Shown piece by piece: positions 42,262-49,618 of a stretch of DNA of 64,000 nucleotides (position 1 is its first letter; every line of letters begins with the position of its first letter). The notes under the pieces are model-generated. The model was not told where the DNA came from. It did no database searches and saw only the letters and a program-made list of their open reading frames with translations. Made by a program: the position numbers and the translations under genes. This DNA comes from SH-MAG3 sp036374995 (GTDB lineage Bacteria > Gemmatimonadota > Gemmatimonadetes > Longimicrobiales > RSA9): the NCBI GenBank assembly GCA_036374995.1, contig DASUSS010000033.1:1-64000 (forward strand), in the 5' to 3' direction.

Positions 42262-45200
42262 ATGTCGACAGCTGCCACGTCGCTGAACGCGTCAGGAGCG
42301 GTCCGCGCGGCCGGCCGGATCCCGCTCGGGCTGAGTGCGTTCGTGGGGCGGCAGCGCGAGCTGGAGGAAGTCGGCGCGCTGCTGGCGCGTCACCGGCTGG
42401 TCACGCTCTCGGGTGCGGCGGGCACGGGCAAGACGCGGCTGGCGGCAGAGGCGGCGCGCGGCGGCGCGCGCGCGGACGATCGCGCGACCGATCGCGCGGA
42501 CGATGTCGTGTGGATCGAGCTGGGCTCGCTGGCCGATGGCGGGATCCTCGCCGGTCACGTGGCGGCGCTGCTCGGGATCCGCGAGCAGAGCGGAATCGAC
42601 GTGACCGACACGCTGGTCGCGATGATCGCCGATCGGCCGCTGCTCCTCGTGCTGGACAACTGCGAGCACGTGGTGGACGCGTGCGCGGCACTGGTCGAGC
42701 GCCTGGTTCACGAGTGTCCGGCGCTGCACGTGCTGGCGACGAGCCGCCAGCCGCTGGGCATCACGGGTGAGAAGAACTGGCCCGTGCCGCCGCTCGGCGT
42801 GCCGACGGGCGAGGCGCTCGGCGAGGCGACGCGCTCGGAGGCCGTGCAGCTGTTCGTACAGCGCGCTGCCGATGTGTCGCCCGGCTTCGCACTCACGGCA
42901 GCGAACGTCGATGCCATCGTGCGCATATGCCGCCGGCTGGACGGGCTGCCGCTCGCAATCGAGCTCGCGGCTGCGCGCGTGACACTGCTGACGCCGGAGC
43001 AGCTCGTGCGCCGGCTCGATGACGCATTCGCGATCCTGACGTCGCGCTCACGCACGACGCTGCCGCGCCATCGGACACTGCGTGCGCTGCTCGACTGGAG
43101 CTACGATCTGCTGGATCCGCCCGAGCGCATGCTGCTGCGGCGCCTGTCCGTGTTTGCTGGCGGGTTCACGCTCGAGGCGGCCGAGACGGTCCCCGTGCTG
43201 GACGACATCCCTGCCTGCGACGTACTCGAGCTACTCGCTTCGCTGGTCGATCGGTCCCTCGTCACGATGCGGGAGCAGGCGGGCGAGGCGCGGTATTCGC
43301 TGCTGGAGACCGTGCGACAGTATGCGACGGCGCGTGCGCGCGACGAGGAGAGCGACGCCACGCGTGATCTGCTCGCCCGCCGTCACGCGGACTACTTCGT
43401 GTCGCTCGGCGCACAGGCAGACGATGCGCTGCACGGGCGGCAGCAGCTCGCTGCGCTTGCGCAGCTCGAGCTCGAGCACGACAACCTTCGCGCCGCACTC
43501 GACTGGTCGCTGTCGCAGCGCGATGGCGGATGCGCACTCCGGCTGTGCGTCGTGCTGCGCGACTTCTGGGCGCTGCGCGGACATCTCACCGAAGGGCGCC
43601 GCTGGATCGACGAGGCGCTGCGCATTCCGTCCACCGATGCCGGCCTTGCCGCACGTGCGCTGACGGCGGGCGGGCGGCTCGCGCGACTTCAGGGCGATCA
43701 CGATGTGGCGCGTGCCCGGCATGCGCGGGCCGTGGAGCTGGCGCGTGAGGCGTGCGACCGCACGGCGCTCGCGGAGGCACTGACGAACCTCGGCTCCGAG
43801 CTGGCGCTGTACCGCGATCTGGACGGCGCGCGACCCGTCCTCGACGAGGCAGTAGCCCTGCGTCGCGAGCTCGGCGTCGCGTGGTCGTTGTCGCAGGCGC
43901 TGTCCACGCGGTCGGCCCTCGCACTGACGTTCGGCGAGATCGCTGAAGCGCGCGCGCTGCGGCTGGAGGCGGTGGAAGTCTCGCGCCGGGCGGGCGACCG
44001 CGAGGGCGAGGCGCGGGCGCTGCTGGGACTCGGCGAGGCGGCGCGTCTGGCCGATGATCTCGTGGCGGCCCGCACGTACAACGAGCAGGCGCTCGAGCTG
44101 TTCCGGCAGCTCGGCGAGACCTGGCATGTCGCCGCCGGTGTGCACAACCTCGGCTGGATCGCAGTCGCCGGGCGCGACTGGGTCGCTGCGCAGGCGGCGT
44201 TCATCGAATGCTTCCGGCTGTTGACCGCGATGGGGAACCGCAGCATCGGCGCCGCCCTGTGCCTGGCCGGCATGGCGCCGCTGCTGCACGCCCGCGGCGA
44301 GACGGAGCTCGCCGTGCGCGCGCTCGCGACCGCGCAGCGGGAGTTCGATGTCGTCGGCATCCGACCTGCCGCGGCGGATCAGCGACAGTGGGATGACACG
44401 CGCGCAATGCTGCGTGACGCACTCGGCGCCGGCGCGTTCGAACGCGCCTGGTCCGACCCGCTTCCCGGCGAGCCGGCCGCCGCCGTTGGTGAGCTGTTCG
44501 CACACCTCCCGGCCGGTGAGAGCTCCGTACTGCCACTCGCGAGCGCGGCGCCGGCAGCGACGCCCGGAGTCGATATCCATGCCGGCGGTCCGACGGAACT
44601 GCGTGTGCTCGCGCTGGGACCTCTTCGCGTCTACCGCGACGGTGAGCTGATGACGACGGAGGCCTGGGGCTCCGCACGACCGCGCGAGCTGCTGCTGCAT
44701 CTGCTCTGCTGGCCGGGCGGCAGGACCCGCGATCAGATCGGCCTCGTGTTCTGGCCGGATGCGACCGCGGCGCAGGTGAGCAACAGCTTCCACGTGCTGC
44801 TCTATCGCCTCAGAAAGGCGCTCGGGCACACGGAATGGATCACGATCGTCGACGAGCGCTACCGGCTCGCTCCCGATCTGCGCATCGAGTTCGATGCGAT
44901 GACGTTCGAGCGCGAGGTGACCGCTCTCCTGCGCGCGGGCCGCACGGGCACGCTCGATGTGCCGCGTCTCGAGGCCGCGCTCGCGCTGTACCGCGGCGAC
45001 TTCCTCGAGGGCGAGGGTGCCGGGGAATGGCACATGGAGATGCGCGACCGGTTGCGCCGGCTGCACGTGGATGGGCTGGTCGCACTGGGCGAGCGGCACA
45101 TGGCGCAGGCTCGGTTCGACAGGGCCGCGGACGCGTATCGTCGCGTGATCGCGCAGGACGAGCTGCACGAGCCGGCCTACCGGCGGCTCATGCAGTGCCT

Positions 45201-45336
45201 CGCGCGTACCGGCAGTCGTGCCGACGCCCTCCGCCTGTACCACCGCCTCGCCGATCTGCTCCGCGCCGAGCTGAGCACGGAGCCCGAGCCCGAAACTCTG
45301 GCCGTCTACCACGGCCTCCAGCAGATCGAGGCCTGA
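42262..45336 (+). CDS. AfsR/MalT-like STAND regulator with C-terminal BTAD (SARP-type) DNA-binding module
   Basis: 1024 residues from the ATG at 42262; a GTG at 42211 is possible, but a TTGACA box at 42183 argues for the inner start. A STAND NTPase comes first: FVGRQRELEEVGALL, Walker A LSGAAGTGKTRLAAE near 50-58, LLLVLDNCEHVVDACAALVERL (Walker B) and the GLPLAIELAAARV motif. TPR-like repeats occupy about 400-700. The C-terminal portion from about 780 is the unusual part: an OmpR-type wing (LRVLALGPLRVYRDGELM, RPRELLLHLLCWPGGRTRDQIGLVFWPD) followed by a BTAD (YRGDFLEGEGAGEWHMEMRDRLRRLHVDGLV ... YRRVIAQDELHEPAYRRLMQCLARTG). In AfsR and SARPs these domains are N-terminal. SARP-type repeats follow at 45391. 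Confidence 0.9.
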   Translation: MSTAATSLNASGAVRAAGRIPLGLSAFVGRQRELEEVGALLARHRLVTLSGAAGTGKTRLAAEAARGGARADDRATDRADDVVWIELGSLADGGILAGHVAALLGIREQSGIDVTDTLVAMIADRPLLLVLDNCEHVVDACAALVERLVHECPALHVLATSRQPLGITGEKNWPVPPLGVPTGEALGEATRSEAVQLFVQRAADVSPGFALTAANVDAIVRICRRLDGLPLAIELAAARVTLLTPEQLVRRLDDAFAILTSRSRTTLPRHRTLRALLDWSYDLLDPPERMLLRRLSVFAGGFTLEAAETVPVLDDIPACDVLELLASLVDRSLVTMREQAGEARYSLLETVRQYATARARDEESDATRDLLARRHADYFVSLGAQADDALHGRQQLAALAQLELEHDNLRAALDWSLSQRDGGCALRLCVVLRDFWALRGHLTEGRRWIDEALRIPSTDAGLAARALTAGGRLARLQGDHDVARARHARAVELAREACDRTALAEALTNLGSELALYRDLDGARPVLDEAVALRRELGVAWSLSQALSTRSALALTFGEIAEARALRLEAVEVSRRAGDREGEARALLGLGEAARLADDLVAARTYNEQALELFRQLGETWHVAAGVHNLGWIAVAGRDWVAAQAAFIECFRLLTAMGNRSIGAALCLAGMAPLLHARGETELAVRALATAQREFDVVGIRPAAADQRQWDDTRAMLRDALGAGAFERAWSDPLPGEPAAAVGELFAHLPAGESSVLPLASAAPAATPGVDIHAGGPTELRVLALGPLRVYRDGELMTTEAWGSARPRELLLHLLCWPGGRTRDQIGLVFWPDATAAQVSNSFHVLLYRLRKALGHTEWITIVDERYRLAPDLRIEFDAMTFEREVTALLRAGRTGTLDVPRLEAALALYRGDFLEGEGAGEWHMEMRDRLRRLHVDGLVALGERHMAQARFDRAADAYRRVIAQDELHEPAYRRLMQCLARTGSRADALRLYHRLADLLRAELSTEPEPETLAVYHGLQQIEA

Positions 45337-45390
45337 ACGGTCACAGCGCCCCACCGCGGATTCGCCCCGCCGATCCCGCGACCCGCACCT

Positions 45391-45434
45391 CTGTAAGAGC
45401 CGCTGTAAGACCCCTGAAAGCGGTCTCGCATAGT
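45391..45434 (+). promoter_or_regulatory. SARP-like direct repeats overlapping a promoter
   Basis: CTGTAAGA at 45391-45398, CTGTAAGA at 45403-45410 and CTGAAAG at 45414-45420 have 12- and 11-bp spacing. The last repeat ends exactly eight bases before a -10-like CATAGT (45429-45434). This is the operator layout of Streptomyces antibiotic regulatory proteins: heptamer repeats at one-turn spacing, ending 8 bp before -10. The gene downstream (45515) begins about 75 bp later. Confidence 0.6.
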
Positions 45435-45514
45435 GTTCATCCTGTCGCGGCGGATGTCGCCGCGGCCTGAGACCGAGGATGAGCCGCCCCGGCGGCCTGA
45501 CAGGAGAGTGACCT

Positions 45515-46345
45515 GTGGAATCGACATTCGGGATATACGAGCGGGCGCGCCGGAACGGCATGCCCGCAGTGCTGCTGACGCTGGCTGCCGTCGTCGTGGG
45601 TGGAAGCGTTGCGGCGACACGGCGTGCGGACGACGGCATGATCTACGGCGCACCGGTGGCGATCGGGAACGGGACCGCGCGCGTCTACATCGACCTGAAG
45701 GATGGTGCGCCCGTCGAGGTCGGCGTGGCCCTCACGGTGGGAGCGCTGGAGGGCCTGCCGGACCATCACAGCACGGGCGGCGTCGCGCTGCCCGATGGTC
45801 ACCGCATGTTCGAGCAGATCCTGACGATGCCGGCGCAGAACCCGACGCCCTACCGGTACGTCGCACTCGGCTGGAACCCCGGTGGACACGAGCCGCCCGG
45901 AATCTACGACCACGCGCACTTCGACTTCCATTTCTACACGGCGCCGGAATCGCAGCGCGCACTGATGGACCCGGCCCGGGCGGAGTACGAGGCGGAGGCG
46001 GCGCTGAATCCGGCGGCGGAATACGTGCCGTCAGGATTCGTCACGCCTCCCGACGCAGTGGTGCCGTTCATGGGCTCACACTGGATCGACCCGACCAGCC
46101 CGGAGTTCAACGGCGGCGAGTTCACGCGCACGTTCCTGTACGGCAGCTGGAACGGCGAGATCATCTTCGCCGAGCCGATGATCACGCGCGCGTTCCTCCA
46201 GACACGCACGGATGTGACGCAGGAAGTCGCCGTCGCAGCACGCCAGCTGACACCGGGCTGGTATCCGGGCAGCTACCGCGTGCGCTGGGTGGATGACGCG
46301 CGCGAGTACCGCGTCGGCCTGACCGGTTTCGAGTGGCACCAGTGA
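45515..46345 (+). CDS. TTHB210/DUF5602-like exported protein
   Basis: 276 residues from a GTG at 45515 with AGGAGAG eight bases upstream. Residues about 16-34 form an N-terminal export helix (PAVLLTLAAVVVGGSVAAT). The rest is a compact alpha/beta domain with VEVGVALTVGALEGLP, FEQILTMPAQNPTPYRYVALGWNPGGHEPPGIYDHAHFDFHFY, PFMGSHWIDPTSPEF and FLYGSWNGEIIFAEPMITRAFL. The H-x-H-F-D-F-H-F string and G-S-H-W are typical of the DUF5602 family (TTHB210 of Thermus), known from expression under a stress sigma factor. It is probably a metal-binding cell-envelope protein. Placed under the SARP-like site. Confidence 0.7.
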   Translation: MESTFGIYERARRNGMPAVLLTLAAVVVGGSVAATRRADDGMIYGAPVAIGNGTARVYIDLKDGAPVEVGVALTVGALEGLPDHHSTGGVALPDGHRMFEQILTMPAQNPTPYRYVALGWNPGGHEPPGIYDHAHFDFHFYTAPESQRALMDPARAEYEAEAALNPAAEYVPSGFVTPPDAVVPFMGSHWIDPTSPEFNGGEFTRTFLYGSWNGEIIFAEPMITRAFLQTRTDVTQEVAVAARQLTPGWYPGSYRVRWVDDAREYRVGLTGFEWHQ

Positions 46346-46376
46346 CCAGCATCCGGGGGACGGAAGGGAGACGGCA

Positions 46377-47279
46377 ATGAAGAAGACGATTCTGGTGATC
46401 GGTGCGACCGGCGCCCAGGGCGGGAGTGTCGCTCGCGAGCTGCTGCGGCGCGGGCAGTACGAGGTCCGCGCACTCACCCGCACGAGCGCGACCGCGGAGG
46501 CGCGTGCGCTCCGGTCCATGGGCGCGGAAGTCGTGCGCGGCGACCTGTTCGATGTCGAGAGCGTCATCGATGCGATGAAGGGATGCTACGGCGTGTTCGG
46601 CGTGACCAGCTACTGGGAGCACTTCGAGCGGGAGGAGGAGCTGGGCGCGAATCTCGTCGATGCGGCCGCGGAGACCGGCATCGAGCATCTGGTGCTGAGC
46701 ACGCTGCCGCCCGTGCACGAGCTCACGAACGGCGAGCTCATCGTGCCCGAGTTCGACCTCAAGGCGCGGGCCGCGGAACGGGCGCGACGGCTCGACATCC
46801 CGACGACGTTCGTACAGCCGGCATTCTATTACGAGAACTTCACGACACTGTTCGCGCCCCGGCGCGAGGCGGACGGCTGCTGGGTGTTCGGCTTTCCGCA
46901 GGGTGAAGTTCCGCTGGCCGGCTTCGCCGCGGAAGACACGGGCGGCATCGTCGCGTCGCTGCTCGAGCGCGGGACCGAATACATCGGGCGTACGCTGAGT
47001 CTCGTCGGCGGCGAAGCCACGCCGGATGAGTACGCGCGCGTGATGTCCCGCGTGGTGGGACGGCTGGTGCGCTACCGGCACGTGCCGCGCGAAGTGTTCG
47101 CTGCGTACGAGTTCCGCGGCGCCACCGAGCTTGCGGACCGCTTCACGTACTATCGCACGCGCGGCGGCTCGAGTCGGTCGCACATCCTGCTCGGGCGCGA
47201 GCTGTATCCGGCGCTCCAGAGCTTCGAGCAGTGGGCGTGGAAGCATCTCGCGCGACTGGAGCAGGTCATTGCCGCGTGA
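46377..47279 (+). CDS. NmrA-family NAD(P)-binding protein
   Basis: 300 residues, ATG at 46377. The N-terminus carries the dinucleotide motif GATGAQGGSVARELLRRG, with VRALTRTS and GAEVVRGDLFDVESVIDAMKG, the pattern of NmrA/HSCARG atypical SDRs. Later FVQPAFYYENFTTLF and FAAEDTGGIVASLLERG match the family. The catalytic Tyr-Lys pair is not at the canonical place, so it is likely a redox sensor or isoflavone-reductase-like enzyme rather than a classical dehydrogenase. It follows the DUF5602 gene by 31 bp and is likely in its operon, sharing the SARP-like promoter. Confidence 0.9.
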   Translation: MKKTILVIGATGAQGGSVARELLRRGQYEVRALTRTSATAEARALRSMGAEVVRGDLFDVESVIDAMKGCYGVFGVTSYWEHFEREEELGANLVDAAAETGIEHLVLSTLPPVHELTNGELIVPEFDLKARAAERARRLDIPTTFVQPAFYYENFTTLFAPRREADGCWVFGFPQGEVPLAGFAAEDTGGIVASLLERGTEYIGRTLSLVGGEATPDEYARVMSRVVGRLVRYRHVPREVFAAYEFRGATELADRFTYYRTRGGSSRSHILLGRELYPALQSFEQWAWKHLARLEQVIAA

Positions 47280-47307
47280 GTGACGGGGCCGGCTCGCACG
47301 GGTCGCC

Positions 47308-47727
47308 TCAGTGCCTCGGGATCTGGTCGAGGTCGGGGGCGACCCAGGCGGCGCGGGCATCCGGCGAGAACAGCAGCTCGGCGGAATAGTGCGAGAGCAT
47401 GATGTTGCGGTCGAGCAGGATCGGATTCCTGTCGATGAACTCGTCGGCCGACGCGCACGGCGGCGTGATCTCCATGAAGTGACGGACTGCGAGGATCCAC
47501 GCGCGGGTGATCGTCTCGTGATACCTGGAGGAGTCCACGTCGTTGTGCTTCAGGAAGCGCAGGAGCGTGTCGCGCATCACGGACGCAGCGGCGTCGGCGT
47601 CGTTGCCGACGAGGTAGATGTAGGCGAGCCGCACGTGCGCGCGATGGTCGAACGCCGCGGGCGCGACCGCGCCGGCGGCGAGGTCCTGGGCAAACTGCCG
47701 GTCTCCGCTCGAGATCTGGTGGTCCAT
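47308..47727 (-). CDS. Conserved small protein of unknown function
   Basis: 139 residues with no signal peptide. The sequence is helical: FDHRAHVRLAYIYLVGND, ASVMRDTLLRFLKHNDVD, SRYHETITRAWILAVRHFMEI, DEFIDRNPILLDRNIMLSHYS, then PDLDQIP. The H-R-A-H-V-R-L-A-Y and Y-H-E-T-I-T motifs look like potential metal or ligand-binding helices of a family seen widely in soil bacteria. I cannot name it. GGAGCCCC precedes the ATG at 47727. It converges with the NmrA gene. Confidence 0.72.
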   Translation of the reverse strand: MDHQISSGDRQFAQDLAAGAVAPAAFDHRAHVRLAYIYLVGNDADAAASVMRDTLLRFLKHNDVDSSRYHETITRAWILAVRHFMEITPPCASADEFIDRNPILLDRNIMLSHYSAELLFSPDARAAWVAPDLDQIPRH

Positions 47728-47932
47728 CCGGGGCTCCTTTCCGTGGGTGCTCTGAGATCCGGCTCTTCACCGATGCGTGCCATCACGGCGGCGAGGAGGA
47801 GATGCCGGAAATCGCGCCGTCGCGCCTCACGCCGGCGGTGGGCCCGACATCGACTCCGTTGTGTCCGTCCCGCGACCGTCTTATCGTGGACCCGGTCCTG
47901 CTGATCCCACCCTCCCCCAGTCGAGTCCACAC

Positions 47933-49456
47933 ATGAAGCGTCGCGCGTTCCTCCAGTCCGCGGCGGCCGCGGCGGCAGCGCTCTCGCTGCCCGGCCCGCC
48001 CGGATTCGCATCCGTGCCGCTGTCCTCCCCGCGCCGCAGCCTGCGCGACCTCGAGGCTGTCACGGGCGATGGCCGGACGGTCACGATCCCCGATGCCGCG
48101 CTTGCCGATCTGCGCGCACGGCTCCGCGGCCGGCTCCTGCTCGCCAGCGACGAGGGCTACGAGACGGCGCGCCAGATCCTGAACCCGTCGTTCGACCGGC
48201 GGCCGGCGCTGATCGTGCAGCCGACGGGCGTCGCGGACATCCGCTCCGCCGTCGGCTTCGCGCAGGAGCACGGCGGTCTGCTGCTCGCGGTGAAATGCGG
48301 CGGCCACAGCTTCTCCGGCCAGTCGACGAACGACCGCGGCATGATGATCGACCTGTCGCTGTTCCGCGACGTGCGCGTGGACCCGGTCGCCCGTACCGCC
48401 TGGGTCACCGGCGGATCGCTGCTCGGCGCGGTCGATCACGAGACCGCGCCGTACGATCTCGTGACGCCGCTCGGCACGGTATCGCACACGGGCGTCGGCG
48501 GACTCGTGACCGGCGGCGGGTTCGGCCGCGTCGCGCGTAAATTCGGCCTCGCCGTCGACAACCTCACCGGTGTACACGTCGTGACGGCCGATGGCGAGCT
48601 CCGGCGCGCGAACGCACAGGAGAACCCCGACCTGTTCTGGGGCGTGCGCGGCGGCGGTGGCAACTTCGGCATCGTGACGTCTTTCGAGTTCCGGCTGCAT
48701 CCGATGCAGCGTACCGTCATAGCCGGCGACCTCGTATTCCCGATCGCCATGGCGCGCCGCGCTCTGACCGTGTTCGGGACCTATGGCCCCGAGGCACCCG
48801 ATGAGCTGGACTTCGCGGTCGTCATGACCCAGCCGCCCGGCAACGAGCCCGGCGTCGTCGTGGTGCCGGTCTGCTACTGCGGTGATCCCGCAGCGTTCGA
48901 GCGCGCAGTCGCACCGCTGCGCGGCATCGGGACGCCGATCGCGGACACGATCAAGCCGACGCTCTACACCGTGGTCCAGAAGTCCGGCGACTGGAGCGAC
49001 CCGCGCGCCATGGGCGTGTACCTGAAGGGCGGCTTCATCCCGCAGCTCGGCAGCGACCTCGTCGACGCCATCGTCGACGGATTCCCGGCGCACCCCTCGC
49101 GCATGGCGTCGATCTTCTTCCAGATGGGCGGCGGCGCGATCGCGCGGGTCGCTCCCGACGCCACCGCGTTCTCGCAGCGCGACGTGTTCGCGAACATGCT
49201 CACAATGTCGGCCTGGCCCTTCGACCAGGACGGCTCAGCGCACATGGCGGCGACGCGCGCGTACTGGGGCACGCTCGAGCGCTTCACCCACGGCTTCTAC
49301 GTCAACGACCTCGAGCTGGACCACACCGCCGAGGCGATCCGTGTCAACTACCGCAACAACCACGACCGGCTCGTGCAGGTCAAGAACCGCTACGATCCGA
49401 CGAACCTGTTCCGGATGAACGCGAACGTGAAGCCCACGGTGCAGCGGGCCGGATGA
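47933..49456 (+). CDS. FAD-binding PCMH oxidoreductase, berberine-bridge type, exported
   Basis: 507 residues from the ATG at 47933. The N-terminus MKRRAFLQSAAAAAAALSL is a Tat-like signal. The FAD domain has RPALIVQPTGVADIRSAVGFA, then CGGHSFSGQSTNDRGMMIDLS (His for covalent FAD) and VSHTGVGGLVTGGGFGRVARKFGLAVDNL. The second covalent Cys of bicovalent enzymes is replaced (SHTG), so FAD is likely linked through His only. The C-terminal BBE domain ends VKNRYDPTNLFRMNANVKP. Substrates may be carbohydrates, alkaloid-like or aromatic alcohols. The gene ends just before a strong hairpin at 49479-49509. Confidence 0.9.
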   Translation: MKRRAFLQSAAAAAAALSLPGPPGFASVPLSSPRRSLRDLEAVTGDGRTVTIPDAALADLRARLRGRLLLASDEGYETARQILNPSFDRRPALIVQPTGVADIRSAVGFAQEHGGLLLAVKCGGHSFSGQSTNDRGMMIDLSLFRDVRVDPVARTAWVTGGSLLGAVDHETAPYDLVTPLGTVSHTGVGGLVTGGGFGRVARKFGLAVDNLTGVHVVTADGELRRANAQENPDLFWGVRGGGGNFGIVTSFEFRLHPMQRTVIAGDLVFPIAMARRALTVFGTYGPEAPDELDFAVVMTQPPGNEPGVVVVPVCYCGDPAAFERAVAPLRGIGTPIADTIKPTLYTVVQKSGDWSDPRAMGVYLKGGFIPQLGSDLVDAIVDGFPAHPSRMASIFFQMGGGAIARVAPDATAFSQRDVFANMLTMSAWPFDQDGSAHMAATRAYWGTLERFTHGFYVNDLELDHTAEAIRVNYRNNHDRLVQVKNRYDPTNLFRMNANVKPTVQRAG

Positions 49457-49478
49457 ATCGTATCATCGCCTGAAGACG

Positions 49479-49509
49479 ACGGCCCCGACGAGTACCTCGT
49501 CGGGGCCGT
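49479..49509. terminator. Strong bidirectional hairpin terminator
   Basis: ACGGCCCCGACGAG (49479-49492), loop TAC, CTCGTCGGGGCCGT (49496-49509): a perfect 14-bp stem with a 3-base loop between two convergent genes. No T-tract follows, only TGCC, but its position and stability make termination or barrier function likely. Confidence 0.8.
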
Positions 49510-49510
49510 T

Positions 49511-49618
49511 GCCTGTTCCGACCGGCCGCTCGGCTACCAACCGTTGCCGGTTCTGCCGCCGCCGGCTACCAGCCGATGCCCTGTTCCGATCCGCCGTTGG
49601 CTACCAGCCGATACCGTA
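49511..49618 (-). repeat. Imperfect tandem duplication of the gamma-glutamyltransferase 3' end
   Basis: On the minus strand the last codons ATCGGCTGGTAG plus about 20 bases recur as ATCGGCTGGTAGCCGGCGGC and again as ACGGTTGGTAGCCGAGCGGC, with the GATCGGAACAGG tail also repeated (49511 and 49580 areas). Each copy carries an in-frame-looking stop. It seems to be a small duplication or slippage product in the 3' UTR. Confidence 0.5.

Noticed and set aside
43231..45639. Long minus-strand frame opposite the STAND-BTAD gene
   Set aside because: Antisense artefact; Arg/Ala-rich, no motif. The plus-strand gene has Walker motifs and BTAD.
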